A stretch of 64,000 nucleotides of DNA, from the NCBI RefSeq assembly GCF_020166435.1, contig NZ_JAINZP010000004.1, forward strand, positions 124,001 through 188,000, written 5' to 3'. The first letter of the stretch is position 1, and each line of letters begins with the position of its first letter. Both the position numbers and the translations under genes were made by a program. The notes beneath the pieces were generated by a model, which did not search any database, had not been told where the DNA came from, and saw only the letters and a program-made list of their open reading frames with translations. This stretch comes from Pectobacterium versatile (GTDB lineage: Bacteria; Pseudomonadota; Gammaproteobacteria; Enterobacterales; Enterobacteriaceae). Positions 25,256 to 34,868 of the stretch are shown one piece after another.

Positions 25256-25986
25256 TTTTCTTCCTTAAGTACAGATGCGATGAGAACAGAGAAAAACATG
25301 CCGCCGACACCAGCAATAGCAATGGCACCTTCTACCTTGAAATAGCTCAATAGCATCGACAACAGCAGGGAAAACAGGACGCCAGAGAAGGTACTGATCT
25401 TCTTTATCATCGGTACAACGATGGTGATAAACGTGGCAACGATAGAATAATCAAGGTGATACTTATCCAAATCGGGCACCGATGAGGCCATGACTACGCC
25501 AAGAATACTGAAGATATTCCAGAAAATATAAAAGGTGAAACCCGCACCGATTAAATAGCTAGTGCTAACGTTGTTCTTCCTGTCTTTCTTTTCACTGAGT
25601 GCAAAAAGCTCGTCTGATAATAAAAACCCGATAGGAAGCCGTTTTCTTAATTTCAACGTTGAAACGTATTCACGCAGCGTCAGGCCATATATCAGGTGCT
25701 GCGCGGTGATAAAAAAAACGGAGATTAATAGCGTCGCGACATTTGCCCCAGACATGAGCAACCCAAGCGAGACGAGTTGCGCCGCTCCCGCGAAAATAAT
25801 CGCGGACATCCCGATACTTTGCCCGACAGATAATCCCGATTGGATAGCCATAGAACCGGCCAGAATGCCCCAGGGCACCACGGACAAACAGAGCGGCAGC
25901 ATTTCAACCACGCCGGTCATAAAGTGCTTCCACGGACTCACGGTGTCTTTTGATTCAGACGATGAACGGGCTACGGTGTTTTCCAT
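25252..25986 (-). CDS. azlC: AzlC-family branched-chain amino acid permease
   Basis: AzlC is the larger membrane component of a branched-chain amino acid exporter. The protein is about 244 residues from MENTVARSS, with several membrane segments and the family blocks VVPWGILAGSMAIQSGLS, IFAGAAQLVSLGLL and LLSDELFAL. An in-frame ATG at 26004 adds six residues; neither start has a strong ribosome site, so the choice is uncertain. It is transcribed with azlD towards the leu operon, downstream of a codirectional AraC regulator. Confidence 0.87.
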   Translation of the reverse strand: MENTVARSSSESKDTVSPWKHFMTGVVEMLPLCLSVVPWGILAGSMAIQSGLSVGQSIGMSAIIFAGAAQLVSLGLLMSGANVATLLISVFFITAQHLIYGLTLREYVSTLKLRKRLPIGFLLSDELFALSEKKDRKNNVSTSYLIGAGFTFYIFWNIFSILGVVMASSVPDLDKYHLDYSIVATFITIVVPMIKKISTFSGVLFSLLLSMLLSYFKVEGAIAIAGVGGMFFSVLIASVLKEEK

Positions 25987-26091
25987 ATAACATTGCACTA
26001 CCATAAATAAATCGATAGCGGAAAACTAACAAACCGTCTTTTAAGAGTATTGGATAAAGTTGCTTACCCTCGGAATAGAGGGTAAGCCTAT

Positions 26092-26928
26092 TTATTGGTT
26101 GCCTTTAGCAAACTCGCCCGGCGTCAATCCCAACGAGTTTTTGAAATGACGATGGAAATGGCTCTGGTCGGTAAAACCACACGATACGGAGACATCAAGG
26201 ATAGCATCGCCTTTACGCAATAATTCCTTAGCCTTGCGCAGACGAGCCTGAATCAAGTAGGCGTGAGGCGTAATCCCCACCACCGCTTTAAACTGTCGTA
26301 AGAAGTGCCACACACTGAGTTCAGCCAGCGCGGCCAATTCAACGAGAGCAAGTTCTCTCTCGGGATAGCTGTCCATAAACGCTTTAACATTCAGTATGTT
26401 TTGCGTCGCAACGGGCAGTATCTGTGGTGTCAGGCGCGTCTTGCTATAGCGCATCGTCAGCCAGGTTAATGACGACAACAGCAGCGTTTCTTTTAATAGC
26501 ATATTGCCCGGCTGAGCGAGCATATTGAACGTCATGAGTAACTGATCAGACAGCCCTGGGTCGTGAATAACGGCGTTGGGAAACCACGGAATGGAGTCCT
26601 TTGCGCGCTGAAGATCCTGATTAATCGAGCGAAAAAGATCGGGATGCGGATAAACGGCGCGATAGGCCCAGCCCGTTTCTACCTCGGAACTCCCCGTGTG
26701 CACATCGTCCGCATTCACCAGAATAATGTCACCCTTGGGCGCAACATGCTCTGCACCGGAACGATAAAAACGCTGAGCCCCCTGCTCAATCACGCTGATG
26801 CAATACGTATCATGCACATGGCGAGGAAAGCGCTGCTGATAGTACTGCGCCTGCAACATATCCAGACCACCTAATGCTTCCAGATGCCTGAAATGTGTCT
26901 GCTCTTGCACCACCGGCTTTTTCTGCAC
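26092..26928 (-). CDS. AraC-family transcriptional regulator
   Basis: The 278-residue protein has an N-terminal cupin-like effector domain (HVHDTYCISVIEQG near residue 38) and a C-terminal pair of helix-turn-helix motifs (about 185-275) ending in CGFTDQSHFHRHFKNSLGLTPGEF, the AraC family signature. It lies 105 bp upstream of azlC in the same direction and is probably its regulator. Members of this family beside azlCD often sense an amino acid; the ligand here is not known. Confidence 0.85.
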   Translation of the reverse strand: MQKKPVVQEQTHFRHLEALGGLDMLQAQYYQQRFPRHVHDTYCISVIEQGAQRFYRSGAEHVAPKGDIILVNADDVHTGSSEVETGWAYRAVYPHPDLFRSINQDLQRAKDSIPWFPNAVIHDPGLSDQLLMTFNMLAQPGNMLLKETLLLSSLTWLTMRYSKTRLTPQILPVATQNILNVKAFMDSYPERELALVELAALAELSVWHFLRQFKAVVGITPHAYLIQARLRKAKELLRKGDAILDVSVSCGFTDQSHFHRHFKNSLGLTPGEFAKGNQ

Positions 26929-27071
26929 GCGTTAACCCTCTTATCATTTGTACAAAATTGCTCTGGCGGAAACGACATCTGCGTACTTCTTTATAGATAG
27001 CCAGAAACGGCGTACCTGTTTCACTGATTCTATCAGAAGCGGATTCACATCCCCATGCTGGAAAAAACTGC

Positions 27072-27101
27072 AAAAAAAAGCCAGCGACGGAGCCGCTGGC
27101 T
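27072..27101 (-). terminator. Terminator of the chemoreceptor gene
   Basis: A perfect 8-bp stem AGCCAGCG / CGCTGGCT with a 7-nt loop lies 53 nt beyond the chemoreceptor stop, and on the minus strand is followed by a run of eight T residues. Confidence 0.9.
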
Positions 27102-27153
27102 ATTGATAATACATTCTTGTCTTTTTACGGCTCTTGGCTTTTTACCAACCGGT

Positions 27154-28797
27154 TTACATCAGATGAAACCGGGACACGCCAAGATTCAACCGCTCAGCCT
27201 GCTGCTCGAGCGATGCGGCAGACGAGGAAGCCTCTAGCACCAGCGTCGCGTTTTGTTGCGTAACCCGATCCATTTCTGATATCGCTAACGACACCTGATT
27301 GATACCGCTGCTCTGTTCATCGGAAGCCAGCGCGATTTCATTCATGATGCGGGTAACGTTATTAATTTCAGCCACAATCTCGGCCATCGCTTTACCCGCT
27401 TCGGATGCTAGTGACGTTCCCTCGGTCACCCTAGTTTCGGATTCTTTAATCAGTGCGGCAATTTCCGTTGCGGCGTTAGCCGAGCGCTGTGCCAGATTAC
27501 GCACTTCTCCTGCCACCACCGCAAAGCCTTTGCCCTGCTCGCCCGCTCTCGCTGCTTCAACCGCCGCATTCAACGCCAGAATATTGGTCTGGAATGCAAT
27601 CCCATTAATGAGCGCGATAATTTCAGCAATTTTGTCTGAACTCTTGGCAATATCCGCCATAGCCCCCACCACCTGTTCAACAATGCTGCCACCGTTTACC
27701 GCTTTGGATGACGTCTCTATCGCTGCCTCGCTGGCATGGTGTGCATTATCGGTATTCTGCTTCACCGCAGCCGTGAGCTGCTCCATGCTGGCCGCTGTTT
27801 CCGCCAGTGCCGCGGCCTGCTGCTCTGTACGTGCAGACAAATCCGTGTTACCGACAGCAATTTTCGTCGAACTACTATGAATGGACTCTGCGCTATCGCG
27901 TACTGAACCAACCGTCTCTGAGAGCGAATCCTGCATTTGCTGAATATTGTCCCCCAAAATTCCAATTTCATTTCTTCCCACATCCACACTCGCGCGCGTT
28001 AAATCCCCCTGCGCGATCGCCTGTATGCGGGATACCCAATACTGTACTGGGTTAATAATGACTCGACGAATTAATAAAAATGTCATTCCTGTCAGTATGA
28101 TAGCCAGAATAAATGCGCCCGTCATGAGCGTATATCCCAGTGTGGAATGCCTTTCAGCCGTCACATTAATATTTTTTGCCATCTCAACCCGGTAAAGGTA
28201 AGACGCTTTCAGCGGCACATCATACTCATCATCCAATTTAGACATGGCTGTCGACTCAAACGCATTGAGCTCTTCAACATTGCCCTTTTTCGCTATGTCA
28301 AACATGGGCTTGATACCCCGCTCAACATAATCGCTGTAACGCGCTTTTAATTCATTATCGCGGGCGAGTTCAGCACCCGCCCGAACCGCTCGGTTTTGAT
28401 ATCCATTAAACATTTGCTGAGACAACGCAAGACGCTCTTCTGCGGCTTTCATACTCGCATTATAGTTATCAGTGAGGCCATTACGTAAGTGATTCACAGC
28501 ATGTAGCAAACTCATACGCGCCGCACGCATATGGTTAGCACTATCAACCAGCTCCATTCGAACATTCAATTCCAACGTTGAGCTATTTAACGACTGTTCA
28601 GCCTGCTTAAGAAAATAGGACGATGTGGAAACCGCCAAGGCAAAAAGTAGTAAAACACCAGAAAAAACAATAACGAAAAGGGGCGTCAATTTAATGTTAT
28701 GTACGCCTGGGGCAGCGTGCCAGGGTTCTGGTTTTTCGTAAATCGCTATTGACTGGTAAGGAACATCGCTCATTTTTACATCCATCGAGTTATTCAA
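27154..28797 (-). CDS. Methyl-accepting chemotaxis protein
   Basis: A 547-residue inner-membrane chemoreceptor. A cytoplasmic N-terminal tail of about 35 residues precedes TM1 (about 39-62), then a periplasmic four-helix-type sensor domain (63-220), TM2 (about 221-244), a HAMP linker, and a long cytoplasmic coiled coil whose hairpin tip is [40 protein letters not shown]-like, the standard CheA/CheW contact. The C-terminus (GVSRFHLM) lacks the NWETF-type pentapeptide used to recruit CheR, so it is a low-abundance-type receptor. The ligand is unknown. The gene is monocistronic. Confidence 0.93.
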   Translation of the reverse strand: MNNSMDVKMSDVPYQSIAIYEKPEPWHAAPGVHNIKLTPLFVIVFSGVLLLFALAVSTSSYFLKQAEQSLNSSTLELNVRMELVDSANHMRAARMSLLHAVNHLRNGLTDNYNASMKAAEERLALSQQMFNGYQNRAVRAGAELARDNELKARYSDYVERGIKPMFDIAKKGNVEELNAFESTAMSKLDDEYDVPLKASYLYRVEMAKNINVTAERHSTLGYTLMTGAFILAIILTGMTFLLIRRVIINPVQYWVSRIQAIAQGDLTRASVDVGRNEIGILGDNIQQMQDSLSETVGSVRDSAESIHSSSTKIAVGNTDLSARTEQQAAALAETAASMEQLTAAVKQNTDNAHHASEAAIETSSKAVNGGSIVEQVVGAMADIAKSSDKIAEIIALINGIAFQTNILALNAAVEAARAGEQGKGFAVVAGEVRNLAQRSANAATEIAALIKESETRVTEGTSLASEAGKAMAEIVAEINNVTRIMNEIALASDEQSSGINQVSLAISEMDRVTQQNATLVLEASSSAASLEQQAERLNLGVSRFHLM

Positions 28798-29205
28798 AAA
28801 ATTGCTGTGAAGTGAATTGCCGGTAAATAAGCAAGAAAAATAGAACGCGGCTACATGTTACATAATATTTAAAGATTGTGACAATGTGCGTTAAACGTGA
28901 GAGAAAAAATAGTAACCTCTAAAAAATAATTTCACCTACAAGACCGCCATCACAAAAATACCACCTATGATTTTAAAATAAATCATTTCCATACGAATAG
29001 TTTAAAATAAAAACCATCACGCTAAATTAGTGAATTATTTTAGTCACTTTTCTTACGTTAATATTAATTATAGCAACAAAGATAGATTAATGGATTCATT
29101 CTGTTTTACTGAAAATAAACACGCTTTAACATTCAACATTACTGATTGATTTATTATTTCGCCATTCTGAATATAAAAGCATCACGCTACGACACGCTCA
29201 GGTTA
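28798..29205. other. AT-rich gap upstream of the chemoreceptor
   Basis: About 400 bp, strongly AT-rich, with no credible coding frame. It must contain the chemoreceptor promoter on the minus strand. A flagellar sigma-28 box in the right orientation was looked for and not found. Composition changes sharply at about 29180, where a GC-richer segment begins. Confidence 0.5.
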
Positions 29206-29508
29206 ATGTTCACCAATGATCCCCATGCTTCGGCACGTTGTCGCCCGTCTAAAACCGGTGGAGTAACCCGCCGTAGCATGCCCGACGTTTTTCTCTGCGA
29301 GCATGCTTCCTCTCCAGTCTTCTTCTTCGATTCGCTTTGCGAAGCCGCACGCAAGCCGATCACGCCGTTTAATCGCCAGCGAAATAAGCGGGTATATTTC
29401 ATTTCCGTGGAGGTTGCTATACACCAGAACCAAACGCATAATCATTACACGTGCTATTACACGTGTAATTTTCGGAGGCCTTATGCCCGTAACAAGCGTT
29501 CGTCATAA
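29206..29508 (+). pseudogene. Possible phage Ash/Icd-like fragment
   Basis: An open frame beginning MFTNDPHASARCRPSKTGG contains MPDVFLCEHASSPVFFF, reminiscent of the FFVCRHA-STPVFFF core of small P4-like phage Ash/Icd proteins. The segment 29180-29410 is visibly richer in G and C than its flanks. The frame runs into the ccdA start, so its end is unlikely to be native. It may be a remnant of the element that brought ccdAB, or a chance frame. The family resemblance is from memory and weak. Confidence 0.25.
29414..29469 (+). promoter_or_regulatory. ccdAB promoter and palindromic operator
   Basis: TTGCTA (29414-29419) and CATAAT (29437-29442) form a sigma-70 promoter with a 17-bp spacer. Directly downstream ATTACACGTG (29444-29453) is repeated as the perfect 14-bp palindrome ATTACACGTGTAAT (29456-29469). 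This placement fits the autorepression by the CcdA-CcdB complex known from the F plasmid, although the operator sequence here has no recognised precedent. Confidence 0.6.
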
Positions 29509-29722
29509 AAAAACGGTCAGTGTGACGCTGGAACCCGTGTTGCTCCAACAGGCACGTGAAGCCGGAATTAACTTATCCGCAATACTCACCGAGGCGCTGA
29601 AGAGAGAAATTCGCCTTTCTGAAGGGGAAAAATGGAAGCAGCAGAACCAGAAGGCATTACAGGAACTAAACCGTATCACAGATAAACACGGCTTATTATC
29701 CGACGATGACAGGACGTTTTAA
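29483..29722 (+). CDS. ccdA: CcdA antitoxin
   Basis: The 79-residue protein begins MPVTSVRHKKTVSVTLEP, an N-terminal ribbon-helix-helix DNA-binding domain (about 8-45). A disordered C-terminal half with EKWKQQNQKALQELNR and the terminal DDDRTF corresponds to the CcdB-neutralising tail of F-plasmid CcdA (ERWKAENQE, DENRDW). The start is fixed by GGAGG at 29474-29478; the frame is open upstream, but nothing there resembles the family. It sits 2 nt before ccdB. Confidence 0.9.
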   Translation: MPVTSVRHKKTVSVTLEPVLLQQAREAGINLSAILTEALKREIRLSEGEKWKQQNQKALQELNRITDKHGLLSDDDRTF

Positions 29723-29724
29723 GC

Positions 29725-30033
29725 ATGCAATATAAAGTTTACCGTAATAACGGTAACAGCAACTCATACCCTTACCTGCTCAACATCCAAAGTGACATCA
29801 TCGGGGAATTACATACCCGCCTGGTGATACCGTTGTTTCCACTACACAAAATTGCCAGACCACCAGCTCGAAGGCTAACGCCGATAGTCACTGTCGAAGG
29901 CAACGATTACCTGATAATGACCCATGAAATGGCGAGCGTACGCCGCTCACAACTTGGCCATGAAGTTATGGATGCGCAGGTGTACCGAAAAACAATCAAG
30001 GACGCCGTTGATTTCCTGCTTGATGGGTTCTAA
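29725..30033 (+). CDS. ccdB: CcdB DNA gyrase toxin
   Basis: CcdB poisons the GyrA subunit of DNA gyrase. The 102-residue protein shows the family pattern from MQYKVYRN, through LLNIQSDIIGELHTRLVIPL, to MTHEMASVRRSQLG. In F-plasmid CcdB the last residues WGI are important for gyrase poisoning; here the end is DGF, so tryptophan is replaced and only the glycine is kept. Some chromosomal CcdB homologues also lack the tryptophan, so activity cannot be excluded. Forms an operon with ccdA. Confidence 0.9.
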   Translation: MQYKVYRNNGNSNSYPYLLNIQSDIIGELHTRLVIPLFPLHKIARPPARRLTPIVTVEGNDYLIMTHEMASVRRSQLGHEVMDAQVYRKTIKDAVDFLLDGF

Positions 30034-30100
30034 GTGGAAAAATCCCTTTAACCATGCAAACCACCCGCAGCAGCCAAAGCTAGCAGCAGGTAAACACCAT

Positions 30101-30372
30101 AAAAAAAACCAGCGAAAAAACTCGCTGGCTGGTGAAACGTCACCATTACTCAGAATTTTTTTTCTCACACCACCTAGAGCCAATGACGATATTCGTCGTC
30201 GGACATGTCTTTCAGGTGCCACTGCGTCGCCTGCTGCAATAATGCAATGCGCTGTTGGGTAGACATCCATCGCAACCACTTCGCTTTACAGGTCGATAAG
30301 TAGGTTCGATAGAACTGGGACAAACGGGAAATTGCCATAAGCCACCTCCTCTCTTTCCTTGTTAGAAAGTAT
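30101..30372 (-). ncRNA. sgrS: SgrS, glucose-phosphate stress small RNA
   Basis: The minus strand divergent from sgrR carries all parts of SgrS. These are an AT-rich promoter (TATATT at 30384-30379), a leader, the sgrT frame, a pairing region with GTGTGA and CTGAGTAATGGTG matching the ptsG-pairing segment of E. coli SgrS (GUGUGACUGAGUAUUGGUG), a small GGTGA/TCACC hairpin, and a terminator CCAGCGA/TCGCTGG followed by eight T residues. An A-rich insert of 11 nt separates GTGTGA from CTGAGT, unlike E. coli. The 5' end is estimated. It should silence ptsG with Hfq under sugar-phosphate stress and be activated by SgrR. Confidence 0.88.
30174..30338 (-). CDS. sgrT: SgrT, small inhibitor of glucose uptake
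   Basis: A 54-residue frame inside SgrS contains SQFYRTYLSTCKAKWLRWMS followed by TQQRIALLQQATQW, aligning with E. coli SgrT (RQFYQHYFTATAKLCWLRWL, PQRLTMLEGLMQW). SgrT is known to block the glucose transporter PtsG (EIICB-Glc) directly. The ATG has a perfect AGGAGGTGG ribosome site, much stronger than needed for a typical small frame. The protein is about 11 residues longer than the E. coli version, mainly through a C-terminal tail HLKDMSDDEYRHWL. The stop codon lies 5 nt before the GTGTGA pairing element. Confidence 0.9.
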   Translation of the reverse strand: MAISRLSQFYRTYLSTCKAKWLRWMSTQQRIALLQQATQWHLKDMSDDEYRHWL

Positions 30373-30428
30373 CGACGTAATATAGGGAAAGATAAATTGA
30401 TGACTTTAGTGCAGGGAGTTCCTCTTTT

Positions 30429-32087
30429 ATGTCTTCTCCTCGATTGCAGCAACAGTTCATCCGCCTGTGGCAACATTTTCAGGGACAAACCACCGACACC
30501 ACGCTGCAAGAGCTGACTGGTGTGTTGAACTGCTCACGCCGCCATATCCGTTCACTGCTGAATGCGATGCAGCAAGAAGGCTGGCTTGTCTGGCAAGCCG
30601 AAGCCGGAAGAGGAAAACGCTCGCAGCTCTCCTTTGTGTATACCGGATTAGCACTACAGCAGCAGCGTGCCGAGGATCTGCTGGAACAGGATCGCATTGA
30701 ACAACTGGTGCAGTTGGTGGGTGACAAGGAAGCGGTGCGCCAGATGCTACTTGCCCACCTTGGGCGGAGCTTCCGGCAGGGGAAACACATTCTGCGCATC
30801 CTCTATTACCGTCCTTTACGCAATTTACTGCCCGGCTCGGCGCTACGGCGTTCAGAGATGCACATTGCCCGGCAAATTTTCAGCGGACTCACCAATATAA
30901 ATGAGGAAAATGGGGAAATTGAACCCGATCTGGCTCATCACTGGCAGATGATCTCCCCCCTGCATTGGCGCTTTTATCTGCGCCCGGCTATCCGCTTTCA
31001 TCATGGGCGCGAGCTCACAATGGATGACATCACCACGTCACTCTCTCGTCTTATTCCGCTTCCACTCTTTTCTCATATTGAAGCCGTAACGTCGCCGATG
31101 CCGTTCGTGATCGATATCCAGCTAAACAGCCCAGATAAATGGCTACCGTGGCTATTAGGCAGCGTGCACGCCATGATTTTACCGCAAGAGTGGCAAACGC
31201 TACCGGATTTTGCACAACACCCGATTGGCACCGGCCCTTACGCCGTGGTGCGTAATAACAGCAATCAACTGAAAATCCGCGCCTTCGATGATTATTTTGG
31301 CTATCGGGCGTTGATTGATGAGGTCAATATCTGGGTCCTGCCGGACGAACCGGAGGAAATGCCCGTATCCATCCAACTCCAGTCTGACAATTCTCGTCAC
31401 GAGCAGTTAGAAAGCCGGATGGAAGAAGGTGGCTATTTCCTGCTGTTCGACAAGCGTTCGCCGTTAGCATCACGACCGGAAGCTCAGCAGTGGCTCAGAC
31501 AGGTATTTAACCCGATTTCGCTACTCAACCACGCCAATACCAGTAACCAACGTGACTGGTCACCGGCCTACAGCCTGCTGCCGCGCTGGCACCATCACCA
31601 TCCCGATGTGCCGCAATCCCTTCCGAAAGGGCTGACGGAGGTCACACTCACGTTCTATCAGGCACACCCTGAATACCGGATATTAAGCGAGATTATGCGC
31701 ACGCTACTGGTGCAGCACGGCGTCACATTGCATATCCAGACGGTCAGCTACGAAGACTGGTATCAAGGCAATGCCGAGAGCGATATCTGGTTTAGCAGCG
31801 TGAATTGTTATTTGCCGCTCGAATTCTCCCTGTTCGCGATGATCTACGAACTCCCGCTGGTGCAGCACTGTCTGGATGACGATCTGCATGCGGACGCGCA
31901 GCAGTGGCGCAATCACTCGCTGCCGATGGCGGAATGGTGTGAAAAACTGATCGATAGCGGCCAACTGTATCCGCTGTTGCACCACTGGCTACAACTTCAA
32001 GGGCAACGCAGTATGCGCGGCGTCAGGATGAATATGTTGGGCTGGTTTGATTTTAAATCCGCCTGGTTTGCGCCGCCGGAACGCTGA
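30429..32087 (+). CDS. sgrR: SgrR, activator of sgrS
   Basis: SgrR activates sgrS when phosphosugars accumulate. The 552-residue protein (E. coli 551) begins with a winged-helix DNA-binding domain (about 5-60, [20 protein letters not shown]). It continues into a solute-binding-protein-like (SBP family 5) domain (about 160-550) that probably senses a small molecule. The ending [24 protein letters not shown] matches E. coli almost exactly. It is transcribed away from sgrS, as in E. coli. Confidence 0.96.
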   Translation: MSSPRLQQQFIRLWQHFQGQTTDTTLQELTGVLNCSRRHIRSLLNAMQQEGWLVWQAEAGRGKRSQLSFVYTGLALQQQRAEDLLEQDRIEQLVQLVGDKEAVRQMLLAHLGRSFRQGKHILRILYYRPLRNLLPGSALRRSEMHIARQIFSGLTNINEENGEIEPDLAHHWQMISPLHWRFYLRPAIRFHHGRELTMDDITTSLSRLIPLPLFSHIEAVTSPMPFVIDIQLNSPDKWLPWLLGSVHAMILPQEWQTLPDFAQHPIGTGPYAVVRNNSNQLKIRAFDDYFGYRALIDEVNIWVLPDEPEEMPVSIQLQSDNSRHEQLESRMEEGGYFLLFDKRSPLASRPEAQQWLRQVFNPISLLNHANTSNQRDWSPAYSLLPRWHHHHPDVPQSLPKGLTEVTLTFYQAHPEYRILSEIMRTLLVQHGVTLHIQTVSYEDWYQGNAESDIWFSSVNCYLPLEFSLFAMIYELPLVQHCLDDDLHADAQQWRNHSLPMAEWCEKLIDSGQLYPLLHHWLQLQGQRSMRGVRMNMLGWFDFKSAWFAPPER

Positions 32088-32128
32088 GAGCCTTTCGCTG
32101 CCCGACTTAACCCTTTACAATGTGCCGT

Positions 32129-32210
32129 TCTCAACGGGGTGCGGAAAATTTTTCGCTGAGAAGATACCCGTCGAACCTGATCCGGTTAATACCGGCGAAG
32201 GGATTTGAGA
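32129..32210 (+). promoter_or_regulatory. TPP riboswitch (THI element)
   Basis: The leader of thiB holds the full thi-box: TCTCAA pairing with TTGAGA as P1, ACGGGGTGC, GCTGAGAAGATACCC, GAACCTGATCCGGTTAATACC and GGCGAAGGGA. It would switch off thiBPQ when thiamine pyrophosphate is plentiful. The ribosome site of thiB lies 48 nt downstream. Confidence 0.95.
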
Positions 32211-32268
32211 GTGCGGCTTATTGCTGCCTCAAAGTCCTTTGCCACCCTATGATTCTCAGGAGTGCAAA

Positions 32269-33285
32269 GTGTTAAATCAATTACTACACCGTTCAGCCAC
32301 CGCGCTGAAAATCAGCCTGCCTTGCCTGTTACTGCTCTCTGCTTCGGCCTTCGCCAAGCCTGCGCTTACCGTTTATACCTACGATTCGTTCGCTTCCGAA
32401 TGGGGTCCGGGCCCTGTCATCAAGACCGCCTTTGAAAAAGAGTGCGAGTGCGAACTGAATTTCGTCGCTCTGGAAGACGGCGCATCGCTGCTGAACCGTC
32501 TGCGTATGGAAGGCAAAAACAGCAAAGCGGACATCATTCTGGGACTGGACAACAACCTGTTGCAGGCAGCAGAACAAACCGGCCTGTTTGCGCCACACGG
32601 TCAGGACACCCGTGCCGTCACGGTGCCGGGCGGCTGGAGCAATAAGACGTTCGTTCCTTACGACTACGGCTACTTTGCGTTTGTGTATAACAAAGACACG
32701 CTGAAAAATCCGCCGAAAAGCCTGCATGAGCTGGTGGACAGCAATGCACCGTGGAAAGTGATCTATCAGGATCCGCGCACCAGCACACCGGGACTGGGAT
32801 TGCTGCTGTGGATGCAGAAAGTGTACGGCGACGATGCGCCACAAGCCTGGCAGAAGCTGGCGAAAAAAACCGTTACCGTCACCAAAGGCTGGAGTGAAGC
32901 CTACGGTCTGTTCCTGAAAGGGGAAGCGGATCTGGTGCTGAGCTACACCACGTCACCGGCCTATCACATCATTGAAGAAAAGAAAGACAACTACGCAGCG
33001 GCCACCTTTAGCGAAGGGCACTATCTGCAAATTGAAATCGCCGGGCAGTTGGCTTCCAGCAAAAATCCCGAACTGGCAAAACGCTTTATGCAGTTCATCC
33101 TAAGCCCAACGTTCCAGCAGGCTATTCCTACCACAAACTGGATGTATCCGGCGGTTAAAACCGATCTGCCAGCAGGCTTCGCGGCGCTCGCGGTTCCTGA
33201 GAAAGCCATGCAGTTCAGCGCACAGGAAGTAGCCGACCAAAGGACGCAGTGGATTCAGACATGGCAACGCGCCGTCAGCCACTGA
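32269..33285 (+). CDS. thiB: Thiamine ABC transporter, periplasmic binding protein
   Basis: ThiB (TbpA) captures thiamine and its phosphates in the periplasm. The start is a GTG with AGGAG 6 nt upstream, giving a 338-residue precursor with a signal peptide ending LLSASAFA before KPALTVYTYDSFASEWGPGP. The body, with DPRTSTPGLGLLLWMQKVYG and SYTTSPAYH, is very close to E. coli ThiB. An upstream in-frame start at 32221 lies just after the riboswitch and lacks a ribosome site. The 3' end overlaps thiP by 25 nt. Confidence 0.95.
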   Translation: MLNQLLHRSATALKISLPCLLLLSASAFAKPALTVYTYDSFASEWGPGPVIKTAFEKECECELNFVALEDGASLLNRLRMEGKNSKADIILGLDNNLLQAAEQTGLFAPHGQDTRAVTVPGGWSNKTFVPYDYGYFAFVYNKDTLKNPPKSLHELVDSNAPWKVIYQDPRTSTPGLGLLLWMQKVYGDDAPQAWQKLAKKTVTVTKGWSEAYGLFLKGEADLVLSYTTSPAYHIIEEKKDNYAAATFSEGHYLQIEIAGQLASSKNPELAKRFMQFILSPTFQQAIPTTNWMYPAVKTDLPAGFAALAVPEKAMQFSAQEVADQRTQWIQTWQRAVSH

Positions 33286-34868
33286 TCGGCGGACGTCTGT
33301 GGCCGGGGCTACTGGCCACAACGCTGTTAATTTCCGTTGCCGCACTTGCTTTCGGCGCGCTATGGCTACAGGCGCCCGAAAGCCAGTGGCGCACGCTATG
33401 GCATGACAGCTATCTCTGGCATGTCATCCGGTTTACCTTCTGGCAGGCCTTTCTCTCTGCGCTGTTTTCCACCGTTCCGGCGATCTTCCTTGCCAGAGCG
33501 CTGTATCGGCGGCGCTTTCCCGGCCATCGCTGGCTGTTGCGCCTGTGCGCGATGACGCTGGTGCTGCCCGTGCTGGTCGCTGTTTTTGGCCTGCTCAGCG
33601 TCTATGGTCGGCAAGGCTGGCTGGCCTCTGCGCTGGGCTGGTTTGACCTGAAATACACGTTTTCGCCCTATGGGTTGCAGGGTATCCTGCTGGCGCACGT
33701 CTTCTTCAACCTGCCGCTGGCGACCCGATTGCTGTTGCAGTCGTTAGAAGGCATCGCTACCGAGCAACGTCAGTTGGCCGCCAATCTGGGTATGAACAGC
33801 TGGCAGCATTTCCGCCTGCTGGAATGGCCCGCCCTGCGCCGACAGATTTTACCCACTGGCGCACTGATTTTTATGCTCTGCTTCGCCAGCTTTGCCACAG
33901 TGCTGTCGCTGGGCGGTGGCCCGCAGGCAACCACAATTGAGCTGGCTATCTATCAGGCATTAAGCTTTGATTACGATCCGGGACGCGCGGCGCTGCTGGC
34001 GTTAATTCAGATGGTCTGCTGTCTCGGCTTGGTGCTGCTGAGCCAGCGGCTGGGACGTATTCTGCCGGTCGGCAGCACACAACAGCTTGCCTGGCGCAAT
34101 CCTCAGGATAGCGCCTTAAGCCGCGTCACCGACGGCCTGCTGATTGGTGCGCTGTTGCTGCTGGTCGTCCCTCCCTTGCTGGCCGTGGTGGTCGATGGTG
34201 TGAACCGATCGCTGGTTACCGTGCTGCAACAGCCTGTGCTCTGGCAAACGCTGTTTACCTCGCTGCGCATTGCCTTAGGCGCAGGACTCCTGTGTCTGGT
34301 GCTAACCATGATGCTGCTCTGGAGCAGTCGCGAGCTCAAGTTACGCCAGAAGCCACTCTACGGGCAGTTGATGAACCTGAGCGGTATGCTCATCCTCGCC
34401 ATGCCGGGCATTGTGCTGGCAACCGGCTTTTTCCTGCTGCTGAATAACAGCATCGGGCTACCACAATCCCCTTACGCACTGGTGGTGTTCACCAACGCGC
34501 TGATGGCAATTCCCTACGCGATCAAAGTACTGGAAAACCCGATGCTGGACGTTGCCGAACGCTACAACCGACTCTGCACATCGCTGGGTATTCGCGGCTG
34601 GCAGCGGCTGAGACTGATCGAACTCGCCGCGCTAAAACAGCCGCTGGCGCAGGCGTTGGCTTTTGCCTGCGTGCTATCGATTGGTGATTTCGGCGTCATT
34701 GCGCTGTTCGGTAATGAGCAGTTCCGCACGTTGCCGTTCTATCTGTACCAGCAAATTGGTTCCTATCGCAGCGCCGACGGTGCAGTCACGGCGCTGCTCT
34801 TAATGCTACTGTGCTTTATGTTATTTACCCTGATTGAGAAACTGGCAGGCCGTCATGATCACGCTTGA
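33261..34868 (+). CDS. thiP: Thiamine ABC transporter, permease
   Basis: ThiP is a fused double permease. The 535-residue protein starting [16 protein letters not shown] has about twelve membrane segments and two copies of the binding-protein-dependent permease motif, near [19 protein letters not shown] and [20 protein letters not shown], where the ATPase docks. An ATG 12 bp upstream is in frame, but E. coli starts at MATRRQPL. It overlaps thiB and thiQ at both ends. Confidence 0.95.
   Translation: MATRRQPLIGGRLWPGLLATTLLISVAALAFGALWLQAPESQWRTLWHDSYLWHVIRFTFWQAFLSALFSTVPAIFLARALYRRRFPGHRWLLRLCAMTLVLPVLVAVFGLLSVYGRQGWLASALGWFDLKYTFSPYGLQGILLAHVFFNLPLATRLLLQSLEGIATEQRQLAANLGMNSWQHFRLLEWPALRRQILPTGALIFMLCFASFATVLSLGGGPQATTIELAIYQALSFDYDPGRAALLALIQMVCCLGLVLLSQRLGRILPVGSTQQLAWRNPQDSALSRVTDGLLIGALLLLVVPPLLAVVVDGVNRSLVTVLQQPVLWQTLFTSLRIALGAGLLCLVLTMMLLWSSRELKLRQKPLYGQLMNLSGMLILAMPGIVLATGFFLLLNNSIGLPQSPYALVVFTNALMAIPYAIKVLENPMLDVAERYNRLCTSLGIRGWQRLRLIELAALKQPLAQALAFACVLSIGDFGVIALFGNEQFRTLPFYLYQQIGSYRSADGAVTALLLMLLCFMLFTLIEKLAGRHDHA

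Noticed and set aside
28818-28830. Sigma-28 flagellar promoter box near the chemoreceptor
   Set aside because: GCCGGTAA reads on the plus strand, opposite to the chemoreceptor gene, and has no good -35.
29303-29482. Upstream in-frame extension of ccdA
   Set aside because: CcdA homology begins at 29483, where GGAGG sits at the right distance; the extension crosses the promoter and operator.
30339-30509. Upstream in-frame extension of sgrT on the minus strand
   Set aside because: It crosses the sgrS promoter and the sgrR start; only the part after 30338 aligns with SgrT.
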